In this document: positions 6,371-9,930 of the stretch, one piece after another
How the letters are laid out: every line of letters starts with the position of its first letter
Numbering within the stretch: position 1 is the stretch's first letter
From: CAZXFH01 sp964640055
Lineage (GTDB): Bacteria; Fidelibacterota; UBA2242; JAFGTP01
Reading direction: 5' to 3'
DNA length: 9,930 nt
NCBI GenBank assembly: GCA_964640055.1
Contig: CAZXFH010000079.1
Span: forward strand, 1 to 9,930
Translations under genes and position numbers: made by a program
The notes under the pieces: generated by a model
Seen by the model: only the letters and a program-made list of their open reading frames with translations
Database searches by the model: none
Told to the model about the DNA's origin: nothing

Positions 6371-7996
6371 ATGCGACATTTACGATGTTACATCCTAATA
6401 ACCACACTTTTTTCCGTCTTTAATTATCAATTATGGGCAGATCAGTACCCGACAAACTGGACTGTTGATAAAGATTTAGAAACATCTAAAGAAAGTACTA
6501 TTGTTCAGGGGGGATCATATAGTTGTAAGATAGTTGTCAATTCTGGTACACAATCAAATTGCGACCTGATCAATCAGTCAGCTATCTCGGTTAATCCGGG
6601 CGATGATTATACAATAGAATTTTGGTATCAAACCAGCTCCCATGTGAAAGGAAGAATTGTCCTTTATTGGAATGGCGACAGCCCAGATTATGGAGGCTAC
6701 ACTAGTCCGAATGTTACCTCATGGACACAATTCAGCGAAACAGGGGTCATACCCGCTGGATGTGATTCACTGAAAATTGGGTTGAGGTATTATGATATCG
6801 ACTCATTTACCGCACCGGAAACCCAGTACTTGGACAATATTTCTTTTGAATCCCCGGATGGTAATTATAGATCCATAACCAACAATGGATTTGAATCGTG
6901 GATATCTTCTCCATTAGCCGGAACCGTTTATATAAGTGAAGTATCCGATGCAGAGAATTATCATAATGAATTCCTGGAATTGTACAACAACAGTGAGGAT
7001 ATAATTGATTTAACAGATAGTAAACTTATTATGCAGGACGATGGTACTGTATTTGACATTAAAGATTATACAGGTGCTCAGGAAATTCAACCTCATAGTC
7101 TTTTTATTATTGCTCGCGGAAATGGAAAATCATCTTTTGAAAGTGAATGGGGAACCCTACCGGAAGGTGTCGCCTATAATGAAGGCTCCACAACCATGTA
7201 TTTTGGTACCTCGACAGCCCGGAGATGGGTTCTAAAAGATAGAGGGACTTCCGATACTGATGATGGTATTCTCATAGATGACACCGAGCAGACGGTTGCT
7301 GGTGCAGATAAACGCCATTATCAGGACCCCATCGGAACCTGGAATGAAGGCCCTGTTTCCACGGCAACACCCGGTGAGCTGGAAGGTGATCAGGACAGTT
7401 CCCTTCCTGTTGAACTTCAGGATTTTAGCGCACAACCCTATTTTGATAAGGTTAGCCTCTCCTGGACTACTTTTAGTGAAATTGAAAACCAGGGCTTTAT
7501 CCTGTACCGCAAATCCGGTAATGGCAATTTTCAAACTATAGCCAGTTATCTCCAGAATCCTGATTTGGTAGGTCAAGGCACCACCTCTGAGCAACATGAT
7601 TATCAATACATGGATACCGCTGTTCAGCCTGGTAGAGATTACAGTTACCTGTTAAGCGATATTGATTATCAAGGCATGGAGACCAAACATTATACCATGG
7701 AAATCACTCTGCGCACGCCGGTGCAAGAATTGGCAACTGCATATCTGGGTGCTATTTACCCCAATCCCTTTAACACCTGCTTTACCATTCCCATTACCTT
7801 AAATGACGCTTTACCCATTAAAATTGAAATGTTTAATACCGGCGGCAAGTTGGTCAAGATGCTGGATCTACCGTCTCTCACTCCTGGCTCACATCATATT
7901 CCCTGCACTGCCGAGGGGCTCAGTACCGGCATTTATCTGCTCAGGATCAAAGTGGGCGCCTACCCATATTATAAAAAATTGGTTTTCCTCAAATAA
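6371..7996 (+). CDS. Secreted multidomain protein with lamin-tail domain and T9SS type A sorting domain
   Basis: This 541-residue protein has an N-terminal signal peptide (hydrophobic 7-22, likely cleavage after A23). Residues 24-165 resemble a carbohydrate-binding-like beta-sandwich (PGDDYTIEFWYQTSS, then TQYLDNISFE). Residues 185-336 fit a lamin-tail domain, with ISEVSD, NEFLELYNNSEDIIDLTDSKL and a closing TPGELE. Residues 345-447 are Fn3-like (LPVELQDFSAQ, SLSWTTFSEIENQGFILYRKS). Residues about 458-541 form a C-terminal sorting domain starting at YPNPFN (463-468) and ending in KKLVFLK. In T9SS bacteria this domain directs export across the outer membrane and is usually removed. No catalytic motif is visible, so an adhesive, structural or matrix role is likelier than an enzyme. 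It is followed 122 nt later by an outer-membrane protein gene. Confidence 0.9.
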   Translation: MRHLRCYILITTLFSVFNYQLWADQYPTNWTVDKDLETSKESTIVQGGSYSCKIVVNSGTQSNCDLINQSAISVNPGDDYTIEFWYQTSSHVKGRIVLYWNGDSPDYGGYTSPNVTSWTQFSETGVIPAGCDSLKIGLRYYDIDSFTAPETQYLDNISFESPDGNYRSITNNGFESWISSPLAGTVYISEVSDAENYHNEFLELYNNSEDIIDLTDSKLIMQDDGTVFDIKDYTGAQEIQPHSLFIIARGNGKSSFESEWGTLPEGVAYNEGSTTMYFGTSTARRWVLKDRGTSDTDDGILIDDTEQTVAGADKRHYQDPIGTWNEGPVSTATPGELEGDQDSSLPVELQDFSAQPYFDKVSLSWTTFSEIENQGFILYRKSGNGNFQTIASYLQNPDLVGQGTTSEQHDYQYMDTAVQPGRDYSYLLSDIDYQGMETKHYTMEITLRTPVQELATAYLGAIYPNPFNTCFTIPITLNDALPIKIEMFNTGGKLVKMLDLPSLTPGSHHIPCTAEGLSTGIYLLRIKVGAYPYYKKLVFLK

Positions 7997-8065
7997 TACT
8001 TTCGAAAAAATTAATCATCCGATAAATCACTTCCCCGTACTCACCCTACAATCTGTTCATATTCT

Positions 8066-8112
8066 GCAGGAATAGTACGCTATAATTGGTATGCTCCTGC
8101 TTCAATTGGTAT
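8066..8112 (+). promoter_or_regulatory. Candidate promoter with direct and inverted repeats upstream of the DUF481-like gene
   Basis: The 122-nt gap after the secreted-protein gene contains an exact TATAAT (8081-8086), though no good -35 sits at 16-18 nt; TTCATA (8056-8061) is 19 nt away. The box lies between the arms of an inverted repeat, GCAGGA (8066-8071) and TCCTGC (8095-8100). The 9-mer AATTGGTAT occurs twice, at 8084-8092 and 8104-8112, exactly 20 bp apart. The arrangement could be a regulated promoter for the barrel and kinase genes. Confidence 0.3.
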
Positions 8113-8118
8113 TAGGGT

Positions 8119-8982
8119 ATGCTGAACAGATACTTGGTCTTATTGACACAAAATATTAGATTCAGAAGGATTAACTCAAACAAGGGAAAGGGGGTATTCA
8201 TCAGCCTGCAAACAAAATGGATCCAAATGTGGGGAATAATTGTGCTCTGCTTGAATCTCATCCAGGGCCAGGTTAATACTGAAGTATACCGTCAAGGAGA
8301 TAAAAAGCAGGGCTTCCAAAACAGGGCCAATCTGAACCTGGGATTCCAAGGCGGTAATACGGAATTCTTTACCCTGGATTTTCAAATCCGCTCAGATTAC
8401 TATCAGGCACCCTTGAATGGCTTCTTGGTCATTTTCGGCGAACAGAAACGCAAAGATCAACACCTTTTTGCCAATAAAGGATTTGCTCATCTGCGCTGCA
8501 TGCGGGCTCTGACAAAAGGATTTACCCTGGAAGCCTTCACGCAACAGGGATATGATGATTTCATCTCCCTTAAATCGCGTCAATTACTTGGTTTCGGGCT
8601 GCGTACTTCCGCAGTCGATCTAATGGCTGGGGACAATGAAAATGTAGACTTGATCATCCATATCGGAAACGGATTGATGTGGGAAAAAGAAGAATTGACC
8701 CTTCAGGAAAATCATACCACACGCCTGCTGCGCAGCACCAATTACCTGACCCTGAACTGGTTTCCTTCGGCAAACAATACAATTCTTTCCACCACTTACT
8801 ATCAATTTGATGTGCGTAATGTCGCAGATTTCCGGATTTTGTCCAATATTAACTGGAACATGCAGATCAGCCAGCGACTGGAACTTAGTATTAGTTTTGA
8901 TTATCGCTATGATAATGAACCACCAACTGACCGCCAGCCCTATGATCTCAAGTTAACCAATGGGATTACACTAAGCTTTTAA
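8119..8982 (+). CDS. DUF481-like outer-membrane beta-barrel protein
   Basis: The frame gives up to 287 residues. After a hydrophobic segment (about 37-50) the protein shows alternating beta strands throughout. It includes an early LNLGFQGGNTEFFTLDF segment (72-88), a late RLLRSTNYLTLNW segment (202-214), a penultimate FDYRYDNEPPTDRQPYDLKL strand pair (260-279) and a terminal Phe, as in YdiY/DUF481 outer-membrane proteins. Function of this family is not established. The start is uncertain. ATG 8119 lacks an SD and would put about 36 residues, rich in Arg and Lys, before the signal-peptide core. A purine-rich SD-like run (aagggaaaggggg, 8182-8194) lies 11 nt before a CTG at 8206 that would give a normal signal peptide, and ATG 8227 is another option. 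The histidine kinase gene starts 23 nt after its stop. Confidence 0.75.
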   Translation: MLNRYLVLLTQNIRFRRINSNKGKGVFISLQTKWIQMWGIIVLCLNLIQGQVNTEVYRQGDKKQGFQNRANLNLGFQGGNTEFFTLDFQIRSDYYQAPLNGFLVIFGEQKRKDQHLFANKGFAHLRCMRALTKGFTLEAFTQQGYDDFISLKSRQLLGFGLRTSAVDLMAGDNENVDLIIHIGNGLMWEKEELTLQENHTTRLLRSTNYLTLNWFPSANNTILSTTYYQFDVRNVADFRILSNINWNMQISQRLELSISFDYRYDNEPPTDRQPYDLKLTNGITLSF

Positions 8983-9005
8983 ATAAATTGACTGGTTTTT
9001 TGCCT

Positions 9006-9930
9006 ATGCAAATAAAAAAGTTATCCTGGAAAATAATGCTGCTGACCGCGGTACTCATTGCATTGGTCATACTGGCCATATCGGTCCCCATTTACTGGCA
9101 AACCCGCCTCAATATGGAACGGCAGTTGACCCGCTTCATGGAATCAAATCTGACTCTGATCCAACAGAATATGGATAGGGCTCAACTTACCCTGTTAACG
9201 GGATTTTTCAAGGCACCAAGTCTTCAAACCCGACTGGATTCGGTGTTAAAGGTATATCTCAAAAAATTGGACTTGCGTTCAATCTATTTGGTAAATCCTC
9301 ATGGTGTTATTCTCTATTGCCTGGGTGACTCACAGGGTGCCCTGCAGTCGGTTATGCGGCATCAAAATCAAATCCAGGATATGCCGGCAGATGCCCACTT
9401 TGCCGCTCCCCTCTTTAAAGATAAACAAGGTACCTTTATTAAATCTGTTTTTACAAATATGGCGCTGGATGGTAAAAATGCCATCATTCTGGGAATTGAT
9501 GCCAATGCACTGTTTTTGGAAAAAGCCGCTGTGCTGCGTAAACAGTTGATATACATTGGTATTTTTGTTCTGGGTGTCAGTCTTTTACTTGCCTCTATCC
9601 TCAGTCAGACATTGACCCGGCCTCTGGATCGGCTGACCCATTATGCAAGACAGATCGGCAAGGGTCGTCCGGTAAGTTTTGGATTACGCAAGCGCCGGGA
9701 TGAGATCGGATTTCTGGGACAGACGATGCAAACCATGCAGAATAATATCAAGCAAAGGGAGAAAGAAAATAAGCAGTTGATCGCCTCCATAGCGCATGAG
9801 ATCAAGAACCCATTGGGTGGCATGCGGATCAATGCGGAATTGTTACTGGAAGAAGCCAAAAAACATGGTCCCTTATATAAGTACGGGAATGCCATCCATG
9901 GTGAAATAAAACATTTGTCCGAAATTGTTA
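9006..9930 (+). CDS. Membrane sensor histidine kinase, 5' part (runs off the window)
   Basis: The frame is open from ATG 9006 to the window end (308 codons plus one base). TM1 lies at about 10-30. An extracytoplasmic region (about 31-178) follows, with a Cache/PDC-like look (SIYLVNPHGVILY at 92-104, AAPLFKDKQGTFIKSVF at 133-149). TM2 is at about 181-200. A HAMP linker (about 200-252) has TRPLDRLT and RRDEIGFLGQTMQTM. The HisKA dimerisation helix carries the H-box SIAHEIKNPLGG, with phosphoacceptor His264. The ATP-binding domain lies beyond the window. The HEIKNPLGGMRINAELL form resembles kinases that often pair with NtrC-type regulators, which is inference. No SD precedes the ATG; TTG 8988 or 9000 are in-frame alternatives without better support. 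The 23-nt gap to the DUF481-like gene suggests co-transcription and a role in sensing the envelope. Confidence 0.92.
   Translation, partial: MQIKKLSWKIMLLTAVLIALVILAISVPIYWQTRLNMERQLTRFMESNLTLIQQNMDRAQLTLLTGFFKAPSLQTRLDSVLKVYLKKLDLRSIYLVNPHGVILYCLGDSQGALQSVMRHQNQIQDMPADAHFAAPLFKDKQGTFIKSVFTNMALDGKNAIILGIDANALFLEKAAVLRKQLIYIGIFVLGVSLLLASILSQTLTRPLDRLTHYARQIGKGRPVSFGLRKRRDEIGFLGQTMQTMQNNIKQREKENKQLIASIAHEIKNPLGGMRINAELLLEEAKKHGPLYKYGNAIHGEIKHLSEIV

Noticed and set aside
7232..7606. Minus-strand open frame of 124 codons
   Set aside because: It is antisense inside the secreted-protein gene, whose lamin-tail and Fn3-like motifs run through the same bases.
7803..8075. Plus-strand open frame of 90 codons extending into the gap after the secreted protein
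   Set aside because: Most of it overlaps the T9SS sorting domain in another frame. The translated sequence shows no domain or signal peptide.
1..9930. CRISPR array, insertion sequence, phage or defence island
   Set aside because: No regularly spaced repeats, transposase or integrase motifs, or terminal inverted repeats with target duplications were seen. The genes are housekeeping or envelope families.

Overview
The window reads as bacterial chromosome, most likely from the wider FCB group (Bacteroidota relatives such as Marinimicrobia, Calditrichota or KSB1-like lineages). The main evidence is the secreted protein at 6371-7996. It ends in a YPNPFN-type C-terminal domain, the usual cargo tag of the type IX secretion system (T9SS), preceded by an Fn3-like 'LPVEL...SLSWTT' segment typical of these phyla. 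Several genes carry recognisable Shine-Dalgarno (SD) sequences, which fits deep FCB lineages better than classical Bacteroidia. The phylum assignment is inference. No tRNA, rRNA, CRISPR array, transposase or phage gene was seen.

Left part (1-6069). The end of an upstream reading frame is followed by a small thiamine-binding-family (MTH1187/YqgV) gene on the plus strand. Converging on it is a five-gene minus-strand block. In transcription order it holds a flavin-reductase-like flavoprotein, a SAM hydroxide adenosyltransferase (DUF62), a site-2 protease with two CBS domains, FtsH, and a DHH-family phosphoesterase. Some junctions are tight: an 8-nt gap between the first two genes, and a TAATG stop/start overlap between ftsH and the DHH gene. 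Others are looser (103 and 64 nt). The block combines two membrane proteases (S2P and FtsH) with two enzymes that act on adenosine-containing molecules.

Middle (6070-6370). A roughly 300-bp, very AT-rich divergent intergenic region contains several perfect inverted repeats. It must carry the promoters for both directions.

Right part (6371-9930). On the plus strand are a T9SS-type secreted protein (signal peptide, carbohydrate-binding-like region, lamin-tail domain, Fn3-like domain, sorting domain), a DUF481-like outer-membrane beta-barrel protein, and a membrane sensor histidine kinase cut off by the window end. The barrel and kinase genes are 23 nt apart and probably co-transcribed, which suggests an envelope-sensing unit.

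Most genes belong to recognisable families. I do not see a clearly new defence or mobile system. The points most worth a second look are the barrel/kinase pair beside a surface protein, the unusual FtsH pore-loop residue, the protease/adenosine-enzyme gene set, and the repeat-rich divergent promoter region.
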